NCBI GenBank assembly: GCA_004431415.1
Contig: QPMI01000157.1
Span: forward strand, 186,001 to 250,000
Length of the DNA stretch: 64,000 bases
Source of the DNA: Cyanophora paradoxa
Taxonomy: Eukaryota > Glaucocystophyceae > Cyanophorales > Cyanophoraceae
Direction: 5' to 3'
Under the pieces are notes generated by a model. That model did not search any database. It saw nothing but the letters and a program-made list of their open reading frames with translations, and had not been told where the DNA came from. How positions within the stretch are numbered: the first letter of the stretch is position 1; each line of letters starts with the position of its first letter. A program made the position numbers and the translations under genes. This document shows positions 56,560-64,000 of this stretch, in pieces.

Positions 56560-56937
56560 GATATAACTTCGATTAAATATAATTAATCGAGATAATGATA
56601 TAACTTCGATAAATAAGATTTAAGATATAACTTCGATAAATTCGATTTTTGTTACTGAGGCTTACTGAGATTTAGTGAGATTTGGAATTGGGTTACTGTG
56701 AATGGTTTGTTTTTCTTGGGAATTGTTTTGGAGACACGGCGCATAAAAAAGATATAACTGCGATAAGATATAATTAATCGAGATTATGATATAACGTCGA
56801 TTAATTAAATTTTTGTTACTGAGGCTTACTGAGATTTACTGATATTCAAGATTGGGTTACTGGGAATGGTTTGTTTTCTGATTTGTTTTTGATTTTTTCG
56901 CGGGTATTTTTTTGGAGACACGGCGCAGTGCTGAGCT
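56560..56937. repeat. Right terminal inverted repeat of the inner element
   Basis: Reverse complement of 45,268-45,640, including both GGAGACACGGCGC unit starts. It has a five-base extra AGCTC at the outer tip and a further GATATAACTTCGATTGAATA copy inside (56,523-56,559). It ends next to the ACAGA duplication. Confidence 0.9.
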
Positions 56938-56942
56938 ACAGA
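56938..56942. repeat. Target-site duplication ACAGA, right copy
   Basis: Directly follows the right terminal repeat of the inner element; pairs with 45,263-45,267. Confidence 0.8.
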
Positions 56943-58692
56943 TGTAGCAAGCAACAGAATCTCTGTAATCCTCTTTGTGCCATTGTTCCATAACCATTGG
57001 GGCAACATGTCTAAGCTTCTCAAGTAAATCGGATTCAATCGTTTTCAGTGTCTCCATAAAGTGCTGTGTAACCTCATCATCGTTCTCTGGGTTCTCCTTT
57101 CGATACAATACCTGTTTGATAATCTCATCGTTGTGGATAACCATGATTTTGTATCCACTGGGAATGTGTTTCTGGTAGACTGCAGTGTTTTCACCTCGTG
57201 TCTCATCCACCTTTTGCAATATACATTCAAAGTCAGCAACAACAAACATTGGATGCCATACAGTCTTGTCAACATGTCTCTTTGGGTCCCACTTGGTCTT
57301 AGATCCGCTTGGTGGCATTGTGTCAACTGTTGCATTTGGTCGATCGTAACACTTGTTGTGTTTAATGTGGGTCTCCAATACCGTTTCACTGGTGAACCCT
57401 CTCAAACAAGCTTTACAGAAATGGCGAGTTCCATGGTGCGAATTGGATATTAACCTTGACATGCTAGAAATGTAACCATAGTGGGTTTTTTCGTTGACAG
57501 TCCACAGAAGAATGTCAATTGTAAGATGTTGTTTAGATGGATCCTTACAGATATGGACTGGAACGATATGTGATCGATCGACCATATACACATTGATTGG
57601 TCGACCAATCATTTTTGATGCTCGTTCGTACTGACGAGGATCATTCTTGAATGGGAACTCAAACTTATTCCAATTGAACTCATTCTCATACTTCTTGTAT
57701 CGCTTTACATCGTATCGGTGTTTATGAGATAGCTCATGTTGATGTAGTCCAATAGTTACCGCCCATGCGAAACATTTATTATCTTTGTTCTGTGGATTAA
57801 TCACAGCTTTACGCTTTTTTATTCCTGGTGGGAGGTCAATATAGGAGCTACCTGCGAGTGGCTGATAAGTAAGAATCTGCAAGCGAACTGTTAAGATGTT
57901 TTCTAGCTTCCAACTATCAGGTGAAGTGAGAACCTCCTGCAATGCATCAATTGATTCATCAACAGTATCAACAATCTCTTGATCATTGACAAGAAGGTAG
58001 AATGGGGTGGTCCATTGCATGGTTCTTATTTCTCCAGTTGCCACTTTCACATATCTCGCCATGCTGTAGAGGTTATACTTAATACCTCGTCTGTTACGAA
58101 GAGCATCTCGAAAACGATTGTAGAAGGCATCCCAACCAACAACCTTATCGATAAACTCATGGGCAGAAGCGATTTTATTTTTGGTCTGGTTCCTCCAAGT
58201 TACTTCACTCACGAGATTATTCATAGCCTGCATTACCTCTGCCTCCTCTCGTTGTCTCTTCTCATCCTCTCTCTGCTGTTTTGCCTCCTTTGCTCTTTGC
58301 TCCTTAGACTTCTGCTTCTCCACATTCTTAGCGGTTCTTCCTGCTTTCTTCTGCTTCTTTTGCTGCTTCCTTTCAGCTCTCTTGTCTCGTTTTTCAGCGA
58401 TCCTCTCTGCTTTGGTCTTCTTATTTCCACCTTCAATAGCCTCAATGTTACCGAATCTCTCGATTTCATCCTGCTCATTCAGTCTGCCCTCACCCCTGGC
58501 AATAATACCATCAATTGTATCGCTTATGTCCTTCAGACCAGCAGATCGAAGTCTCTTAATGAAGGCAAAGTAACCCAATGCGTTAAATTGCTCTTCATTT
58601 ATGATTCCGGCACCAAGAAGGTAACCAAGCTTTGCTAGCATTCCTTGTCTCTTTCTCGCATTCTGAATACTTACTGCGCGAGGCATTTTCAC
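56938..58692 (-). pseudogene. polB: PolB of the outer element, N-terminal part (split by insertion)
   Basis: About 585 residues from MKMPRAVSIQNARKRQG to the insertion point; past it the frame runs a few codons into the terminal repeat and stops. An N-terminal helical and Lys/Arg/Glu-rich segment (KRAERKQQKKQKKAGRTAKN) is followed by the domain typical of Polinton PolB (LPPGIKKRKAVINPQNKDNK, about residue 285; a zinc-finger-like CKACLRGF...H...C at ~430), the exonuclease motif I FVVADFECIL (~487), and the first half of a Cys cluster (ACYIC) that the other fragment completes. The fragment is otherwise intact. Together the halves make roughly 1,340 residues, usual for Polinton PolB. Confidence 0.9.
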
Positions 58693-58918
58693 TTTTATAT
58701 ATACTCTATATTTTATTTCCTTAAGTCATTTTATACTCGCGTCAAATTTTACCGGCAAAACCAAAAGTCTCCAACAAAATAAATTCAGTCGAGGGCATTT
58801 ATAAAAATAACAAAGGGTTGGCTCGATCATCGAACTCTAAAAATAACAGAAAGATTTATAGTTTTGCTTCCAGCGCGGTTTCCGCGGGTTCTCAGAGCAA
58901 TCGCGCTGAGAAAAACGA
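58693..58918. promoter_or_regulatory. Conserved spacer upstream of the outer PolB
   Basis: Close match to 51,414-51,641 of the inner element. It contains TTTTATATATACTCTATATT next to the PolB start as the likely promoter and GC-rich inverted pieces near 58,870-58,910. The conservation holds although the downstream polymerase domains are unrelated. Confidence 0.55.
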
Positions 58919-59182
58919 TTAACAAGCATTAACGTACTTTGATGGACGTCCACGGTTGGTACGAGGAACGTCAAATAGATACTTTACATAGAGAATGGTG
59001 TTATTTACATATTGAGCCTTGCATGAAGTCATTATGTGAGCTTGTCTGAATTCTTCATCATTGTTATAGAGTTCGTTCCATTTTGCATTGCGTTTCTCAT
59101 TAATCCTAGCAAGCGCTAACATACCCTTTTCTGTTTTACGGTAGCGGTAAGTTGCTTTCTTTTGGGCTTCTGTGATCGTCAT
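58919..59182 (-). CDS. Short basic conserved protein (outer copy)
   Basis: 87 residues, start MTITEAQKKATYRYRKTEKG, end GRPSKYVNAC. Same family as 51,642-51,899: both ends are conserved and the centre is divergent. Basic; function unknown. Transcribed toward PolB. Confidence 0.7.
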   Translation of the reverse strand: MTITEAQKKATYRYRKTEKGMLALARINEKRNAKWNELYNNDEEFRQAHIMTSCKAQYVNNTILYVKYLFDVPRTNRGRPSKYVNAC

Positions 59183-59195
59183 TCTTGTCCTTTCT

Positions 59196-59235
59196 GCTCT
59201 CTTAATATATGTTAAGAAATCTTTAAGTAGTTTTT
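59196..59235 (-). promoter_or_regulatory. AT-rich promoter of the short basic gene (outer)
   Basis: Contains CTCTTAATATATGTTAAGAA and matches 51,911-51,952. It lies directly upstream of the minus-strand start codon. Confidence 0.5.
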
Positions 59236-59239
59236 ATGT

Positions 59240-59538
59240 CGTGTATATATTCTTTGTGAGAACCCAATCAAATTTTGGTCCCAATCGCATTGCATCCAGT
59301 TCGAAAGAAGATGCTGGAAAAATGATAAAGCCACCGATACCCAAAAAGGTTCACTTGTCGGCTGCAAGTTTCTACCACTGAACCCGGTAGAACGGGTGAT
59401 TAAAGTGATTTACCTATGGATATTTCACTTCGCTCTACAACGCCTTCCATAAAAATGAAAAAGTGTTTGAGCCTACGGGATAAGATTTGTTACGTAGCGC
59501 TAACAATGTTCAAGATTTTTTAAATTCGGAAATGATCC
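59240..59538. other. Conserved non-coding block with a hairpin (outer)
   Basis: Counterpart of 51,970-52,259. The hairpin TTCTACC/GGTAGAA (about 59,370-59,393) and its nine-base loop are unchanged. No open frame matches the one in the inner copy because of the indels. Confidence 0.5.
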
Positions 59539-60300
59539 TTAACGGCGATAACCAGGTCTAATACCAAGCTTGGCAAACCCTGAGACCATAGGGGCAGCAT
59601 TTGGAATCGAGTTGACTGGGTCAGCCTGCGAAGTGGCAACTCGAAGGATCGATTTATTGAGGACCGGCAAATCCGTTTTGTTGGAGTCTTGGTAATCGAT
59701 TGTCTTCGCAATCAATTCGGTTGGTGATTCTTTTACAACTTGAACAGGTTCAGGGATTACTTCATGGGTTACCTCTGGTTTCTTCTCCACCTTCTCCTTT
59801 GTGATTGGCTGTTCCTTGATCTTGTTTTCGTTTTTGGTCTCTGCTGCAATGCCATCAACAAGACTCTTCGCATACTGGTATGTCACAGATTTCAGTCCAC
59901 CAGTGGTTGACCGAATAAAGTAGCGGTTGCGATGGTCTTTCTCGGAATAGGTTGAGTAGAGTCGTTCACCACCATCAAGCAGTTTCAGCAGTGTCGATGA
60001 TGAGGCAACCTTGTCCTTTGTGGATGATTTGAACTGTCCTTTCTTGATTCCTCGTTTCGCTCCGGGCATGCGGTTCAGTGGGACTTGGTCAACCAGGGCA
60101 TTGTCATCATTGCTGTTTTTTGTAGTGGCTTGGGTGAATTGGTTTCGTTCTTTATGGACTTCTTTATCGAGGTCACCAGTTCCGTATGCAGCGATTCCCT
60201 TCGATTTCTTATACCAGTTCCTTCCATTCTCACCATTGCCAACATCCGCTTCAGTGGCTGGTTTGGCTAAGAAATTCTTCGGCTGAGTCTTGCGAGCCAT
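59539..60300 (-). CDS. Conserved 253-residue virion/accessory protein (outer)
   Basis: Frame intact. It starts MARKTQPKNFLAKPATEADV and contains GIAAYGTGDLDK, PLNRMPGAKRGIKKGQF, GERLYSTYSEKDHRNRYFIR and a Lys/Glu/Pro-rich region, ending LGIRPGYRR. It is basic and partly disordered. It is not an adenain-type protease: no His-Asp-Cys arrangement was seen. It stands next to the minor capsid gene on the same strand in both elements, so a virion or packaging role is plausible. Confidence 0.75.
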   Translation of the reverse strand: MARKTQPKNFLAKPATEADVGNGENGRNWYKKSKGIAAYGTGDLDKEVHKERNQFTQATTKNSNDDNALVDQVPLNRMPGAKRGIKKGQFKSSTKDKVASSSTLLKLLDGGERLYSTYSEKDHRNRYFIRSTTGGLKSVTYQYAKSLVDGIAAETKNENKIKEQPITKEKVEKKPEVTHEVIPEPVQVVKESPTELIAKTIDYQDSNKTDLPVLNKSILRVATSQADPVNSIPNAAPMVSGFAKLGIRPGYRR

Positions 60301-60336
60301 TTGTAATATTGAAACAAAATTATTCTACAGTATTTC

Positions 60337-61223
60337 CTATGACCGTGAGAATGGCAGGTAGAGTCCCTCCAACTCTTTAATGACATTCTTCAATGCTTTC
60401 TTTGTCAGATCTTTATCATCTTCAGTAATGAGTTCAAGAGTCATCGACCAGTCGGTAGTAATGTCTGCTGTGGCTCCATTCCAGTAAGAAAGTCTCACAT
60501 CTAGAGTCTCAACCTCAACCAAGCCATTCTGCTCGTGAACGATCATGGAATTATTCGATGAATCATATTTTAATAGACTGCCAACCGTTTGGTCAATCTC
60601 AATTTTTGCGATAGCATTGTTATCTCGTTTGTTATTGCTCACATATCTTCCTTTCAGTGGATCAACATGAAGAAGCAAATAGGAATTAAATAGTAGATCT
60701 AATGGCATTTCACTATCAATGTAGTGAGCATAAGTAAAGGCTCCAACTGTGACATTAGATGATAGAGGACTCGATTGGTACAGTGTGTTAGCATTTTCAA
60801 AACCACAGAAATTGGCTAAGAGTTGAGTGTTCATAGTGATTGAGAATGGAACCTCACACATGAACCTTAGAAGCAATGTTGTGGGATCATAGGTTACATA
60901 GAAATGGCGAGTGTAAGTTCCGCCACCCGCTTGATTATAGGGCTGGGATCCAATGCGAGCGATCAGATAATTCACCAGTGAATCCGGTGTATATGCACCT
61001 CGGAGGACTTCGTTGTTTCTATTCTTTGGGTTCCCAGCATTATCGAGTGTTTGTGTGGTGAGGGTTCCTACTTCAGAGAGGTTGTAAAGATTGTGAAACA
61101 TCTCAAAGTTCGTTACTCGACAGGCTCTGACCTTTTGGATTGCATAAGGGAGTCTGTATGTGAAATTAGTTGGGGTTCCATCCGATCGGTCCTGGAATCA
61201 ATATTGAGATAGTAACGCGTCAT
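60337..61223 (-). pseudogene. Minor capsid (penton-type) protein, one frameshift (outer)
   Basis: The ATG at 61,223 (MTRYYLNIDSR) is followed by a one-base deletion near 61,197. From 61,101 the frame is open: MFHNLYNLSEVGTLTTQTLD, TYTRHFYVTYDPTTLLLRFM, IEIDQTVGSLLKYDSSNNSM, to ELEGLYLPFSRS. The C-terminal 90 residues are almost identical to the inner copy, while the middle is more variable. With only one break it may be an assembly error in a functional gene. Confidence 0.7.
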
Positions 61224-61275
61224 TCTGTTTAATAAAGCATTTTAAAAATTTCTTTTGGTATTTTAAACATAAGAG
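61224..61275. promoter_or_regulatory. 52-bp bidirectional capsid promoter (outer)
   Basis: Identical to 53,941-53,992. It separates the minor capsid and major capsid start codons. Confidence 0.75.
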
Positions 61276-62502
61276 ATGGCACTCACTGGAACTACCCTGA
61301 AGGAACTCCTCGTAACTCCCGGTTCCGATCAAATTTATCTTTCCCCTGGTCTCCAAATCGGAACCAACCCCAAATACAAACCATTCCTCGAGCAAGTTCG
61401 TCCCCGAGGCAACACTTTTGGCTTCAAGAATACCGCTTACTTTGATCTACCTCGCAAGCAACTCCTTGCTGGTGTTTCGCTCTATTTCAAGATTGCCACT
61501 GGTGGTGGTGTAGCCTGCACCCTCCCCAATGGTGGTTCTTCTTTTATTAATGAGGTCCGTTTCGTTCATGGTGGTTTCAAGTATATTATCCCTGGTGATT
61601 GGATCACTGTAAACGCCCTGGTCGATAATGATCACGCTACCATGAGCAGCATGTATGCTTCTCTCGGTTACTTCAAAGAGACAGATCGTGAAAGCACAGA
61701 TGAAGCAATGGAATACATCGTTAGAATCCCCGCTGCTTTCTGGGATGATGCTTACTTTCCATTATGTACGCTGGCGGATATGCCAACGATTGAGGTGGAT
61801 TTCCGTGATGCTGGGATAGTCAAAGTTCCTGCCGGTGGATCTGTTACCTTTGCGGATTGCTCCCTGATCTGCCAATTCGTAAACATCGCTTCGGCTGAGG
61901 CTGAGACACTCCTAAAGATGGCAAACGAACAAGGTGGCATTCGCATCCCGATCACAGAGGTCATTCACAAGAAGACCCGAGCGCTCAAAACCGCTGATGC
62001 TGGTGAATCTGTTGAGGTTACACTCGCTAATGTTTCTGGTCTGGTTCACTCGATTCTGATGACTGTTCGAGAGGTGAACAAACTTAACACCTACACTCAC
62101 TCGGATTTCTGCGGTCATGAATCTGCTGTTAAGATTGATCAGTTCCAGATCTTCCACAACAATCGCTCCCTGGATATATCTAACAAACCCATTTCCGGTT
62201 TCCTCTCTGCTGTCAATCACATTCCTTCTCACTACAAGGGTGTTACTGTGGGCAATACCACGTACGGATTCGAGTCTGGAAATGTTTATGGAATTGTTCT
62301 TTCCAAGTCCGGAAAAGATTCGCTTCGGAACTCGGTTATGGGTTACCAGGATTTCTTCAACAGCAGCTCGAGTTACATGGATCTCACTGTTTCGGGATGC
62401 ACTGATGCTGCTCCTGTTCAGGTTGACATCTATGCCCTACGACACAATGTTATGGTCCTAAATGGCTACAACATCTCTACCCTGAAAGTCTCGAACTTCT
62501 AA
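61276..62502 (+). CDS. MCP: Major capsid protein, double jelly-roll type (outer)
   Basis: 408 residues, frame intact, about 97% identical to the inner protein. Differences I see are conservative or on likely surface stretches (for example NALVDND versus NALIDND, KETDRES versus KELDRES, GHESAVK versus GHVSDVK, FESGNVY versus FENGNIY). DNA differences are mostly at third codon positions, so both lineages kept making capsids after they separated. The downstream ATPase shares its strand. Confidence 0.85.
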   Translation: MALTGTTLKELLVTPGSDQIYLSPGLQIGTNPKYKPFLEQVRPRGNTFGFKNTAYFDLPRKQLLAGVSLYFKIATGGGVACTLPNGGSSFINEVRFVHGGFKYIIPGDWITVNALVDNDHATMSSMYASLGYFKETDRESTDEAMEYIVRIPAAFWDDAYFPLCTLADMPTIEVDFRDAGIVKVPAGGSVTFADCSLICQFVNIASAEAETLLKMANEQGGIRIPITEVIHKKTRALKTADAGESVEVTLANVSGLVHSILMTVREVNKLNTYTHSDFCGHESAVKIDQFQIFHNNRSLDISNKPISGFLSAVNHIPSHYKGVTVGNTTYGFESGNVYGIVLSKSGKDSLRNSVMGYQDFFNSSSSYMDLTVSGCTDAAPVQVDIYALRHNVMVLNGYNISTLKVSNF

Positions 62503-62581
62503 AGTTCTTTTCTTTCGTTAGAGTAGGAAGCGCAAAATTAGTAGGTAAGGGGTTTATTTTGTTTTTTATCTTATTACTGTA

Positions 62582-63340
62582 ATGGATAACACAGTAAACT
62601 TAGATGATATTCCGGAGTTCGATCCGAGTAAGACAGTTCGAATCCCAACGAGAATTTTAAATGTTGGTCGCTCCAATACAGGTAAGACAATGTTTACAAA
62701 ATACTTACTTTACGAGCTTCGTGACAAGATAGATCAGATTGTAATATTTAGTTCCACAGCTTTTACTGGGCAATTCAATGACATCACCCATCCAGATAAC
62801 ATCTATGAGGAATGGGATGATAACATTGTTTTGAGATTGATCAGTATGCAAAAGAAACGAATCGAGAACAATGAGAAACGAAATAACTTAGTAATCATAC
62901 TCGATGACATGATAGGTTCCAATTTGGATATGCATAATTCGGCTGTGTTATCTAAATTGGTCACGAGCGGCCGCCATTATTCAATTTCTGTGATATTTAA
63001 TGTTCAGCGTTTATGCTCAATTTCTACTACCATTCGTCGTAATGTGGAGTTCGTTGTATTTTTCAATATACTTGGGAATGAAAAGGAATTCAATTGCGCC
63101 TTTGATGAGTACAATGGTGGAATGGATAAGAAGACCTACAAGGAATTGCATAGACTATGGGGTTATAATTACCAAACTGTCATAGCTAGCCTGCAAGGTT
63201 ATGATATCAAGACCTATACTGATAGAGCAGTACTAACTGATGATGATATAAAGGGCTTTAAGAAGTTTGTGAAGAGAAAAGCAATTAAAAGGGGTCAGAT
63301 GGCTCGGATCCAACGAGAAATGACCACAATCAGTGTGTGA
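62582..63340 (+). CDS. FtsK/HerA-like DNA-packaging ATPase (outer)
   Basis: 252 residues, intact. It uses ATP to move viral DNA into preformed capsids. Walker A is GRSNTGKTMF (~residue 28-37), Walker B LVIILDDMIGS (~101-111), and a sensor-like stretch SVIFNVQRLCSISTTIRR follows. It is short, as are PLV and Polinton ATPases. The 35 bases before the ATG are identical to those before the inner copy. Confidence 0.88.
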   Translation: MDNTVNLDDIPEFDPSKTVRIPTRILNVGRSNTGKTMFTKYLLYELRDKIDQIVIFSSTAFTGQFNDITHPDNIYEEWDDNIVLRLISMQKKRIENNEKRNNLVIILDDMIGSNLDMHNSAVLSKLVTSGRHYSISVIFNVQRLCSISTTIRRNVEFVVFFNILGNEKEFNCAFDEYNGGMDKKTYKELHRLWGYNYQTVIASLQGYDIKTYTDRAVLTDDDIKGFKKFVKRKAIKRGQMARIQREMTTISV

Positions 63341-64000
63341 AAGGACGATTTGTGAGAAATATTGTATGGCAAGGTAGCTTGAAATAATACGATGATTACG
63401 TAGTTGCGTAGAGCTTAACAAGCGCTTCAAAACGCTATGCAAAACGTTGCGAGTTGACCATCTGGTGGTGAGATACAAGCGTTTGAAGATGCCGATAATC
63501 GATTTACCGAAACTTCGGTGAAACGTGAGCGAAACTTGAACCTTGTGAGATCATATACCCTACTACGGTTTATTCCCCGGGTTTTCATGGCGCATTTTAT
63601 GGCGCATTTTATGGCGCATTTTATGGTGCATTTTATGGCGCAATTTATGGCGCATTTAATGAAAAATCACTACTCTGTGGCATGGACCAATAGAAATTGA
63701 GCAAAGTAAACATTTAATTTATAACTTTTATATCACATTATATCTCACATAGAATCTCACATATAATATCACATTTTATCTCACATTTAATATCACATTT
63801 TATCTCACATCGAAACCTGGGGAGAAGTTGAAGGGGATACATTGAAAGTCAGTGAGCCAATCAGATTGCGTCACACATATATATACATATACATCATGAC
63901 AATATACACATCGCCGTGATCGTCATAATCTCCCGAGTCACGTGGTATGTCATATATATTATATACATATGCATCGTCATTATGACGTCATATATATATA
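63341..64000. other. Right-hand non-coding region of the outer element
   Basis: No convincing gene. It contains six 12-bp units (63,587-63,658), a TATCACATTTTATCTCACAT-type repeat (about 63,730-63,810) and TA-rich DNA to the window edge. No copy of the terminal-repeat phrase is seen, so the right end of the element is not reached or has been lost. Confidence 0.5.
63587..63658. repeat. Six tandem 12-bp units (ATGGCGCATTTT)
   Basis: Units start at 63,587, 63,599, 63,611, 63,623, 63,635 and 63,647; the last three each carry one substitution. Read on plus they give Met-Ala-His-Phe repeats in a short open frame that is probably not a gene. Confidence 0.9.

Larger units (their letters stand above)
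45268..56937. mobile_element. Inner Polinton-like viral element, complete with terminal inverted repeats
   Basis: An 11,670-bp element with inverted ends (45,268-45,640 and 56,560-56,937) and a 5-bp target duplication. Gene order: hypothetical (minus), integrase remnant (minus), polymerase-helicase (minus), basic protein (minus), 250-residue-class protein (minus), minor capsid (minus), major capsid (plus), ATPase (plus), hypothetical (minus). The centre and right arm are collinear with the outer element and closely similar. The polymerase and the outermost genes differ. Most genes carry single-base frameshifts. Confidence 0.93.
41322..64000. mobile_element. Outer Polinton-like viral element (right end not in window)
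   Basis: AT-rich insertion in GC-rich host DNA. Excluding the nested element it carries a DUF5710-like protein, RVE integrase, protein-primed PolB, a short basic protein, a 253-residue protein, minor capsid, major capsid and packaging ATPase. That is a Polinton/PLV core set. No adenain-type maturation protease was found. The left end lies near 41,310-41,340; a terminal-repeat-like block is at 41,414-41,513. No matching right repeat appears by 64,000, so the right boundary lies outside the window or is lost. Length without the insert is at least 10.4 kb up to the ATPase stop. Confidence 0.9.

Noticed and set aside
59539-60300. Adenain-type maturation protease candidate for the viral elements
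   Set aside because: No His/Asp/Cys catalytic arrangement is visible in this or any other small viral frame.
63518-63700. Short open frame with Met-Ala-His-Phe repeats
   Set aside because: Explained by a 12-bp tandem array; no counterpart in the inner element.
1-64000. tRNA, rRNA or CRISPR loci
   Set aside because: No complete cloverleaf, rRNA segment or regularly spaced direct repeats were seen; T-loop-like words are isolated.

Overview
This window is nuclear DNA of a eukaryote, most likely a unicellular alga. Its genes carry many short introns and encode AP-3 delta adaptin, a SPOT1-type membrane protein and a ferric-reductase/NADPH-oxidase protein. The left 19.8 kb is extremely GC-rich, with C-rich introns, GTACCC/GTGCGC donors and many GC-AG donors. 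That style fits haptophyte-like algae, but the assignment is inference.

Layout. (1) 0.1-19.8 kb is gene-dense host DNA: a temptin/SEA-like/ferric-reductase gene (minus); a small Cys-rich single-exon gene with a TATA box (plus); AP-3 delta (minus), head to head with a SPOT1-like gene (plus); a WD40 gene (plus); and a polytopic membrane protein (plus). (2) About 19.8-27.6 kb is one non-LTR retrotransposon on the minus strand, with a degenerate ORF1, a frameshifted endonuclease/reverse transcriptase, an extra C2H2 zinc-finger reading frame, and a 3' stem-loop followed by oligo(A). (3) 28.8-37.4 kb is a large multi-exon minus-strand gene for a secreted or type I membrane protein. (4) 37.4-39.75 kb has no clear gene and is packed with short palindromes. 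(5) 39.75-41.32 kb is a multi-exon TIR-domain gene that stops where the base composition drops to AT-rich. (6) 41.3 kb to the window end is AT-rich and holds two related Polinton-like (PLV/Maverick-type) viral elements, one nested in the other.

The main discovery is the nesting. An outer element (about 41.3 to beyond 63.3 kb) encodes a DUF5710-like protein, RVE integrase, protein-primed PolB, two small proteins, minor capsid, major capsid and packaging ATPase. A second, 11.67-kb element (45,268-56,937) with inverted terminal repeats of about 375 bp sits inside the outer element's PolB gene. A 5-bp direct repeat (ACAGA) flanks it, and removing one copy plus the insert brings the two PolB halves back into one frame.

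The two elements are sisters. Their capsid proteins are about 97% identical, they share a 52-bp bidirectional capsid promoter base for base, and their gene order matches. Their replicative polymerases differ: Polinton-type PolB outside, and a divergent polymerase fused to an SF1 helicase inside. Single-base frameshifts hit most inner genes and a few outer ones, while both major capsid genes and the outer ATPase and integrase are open.
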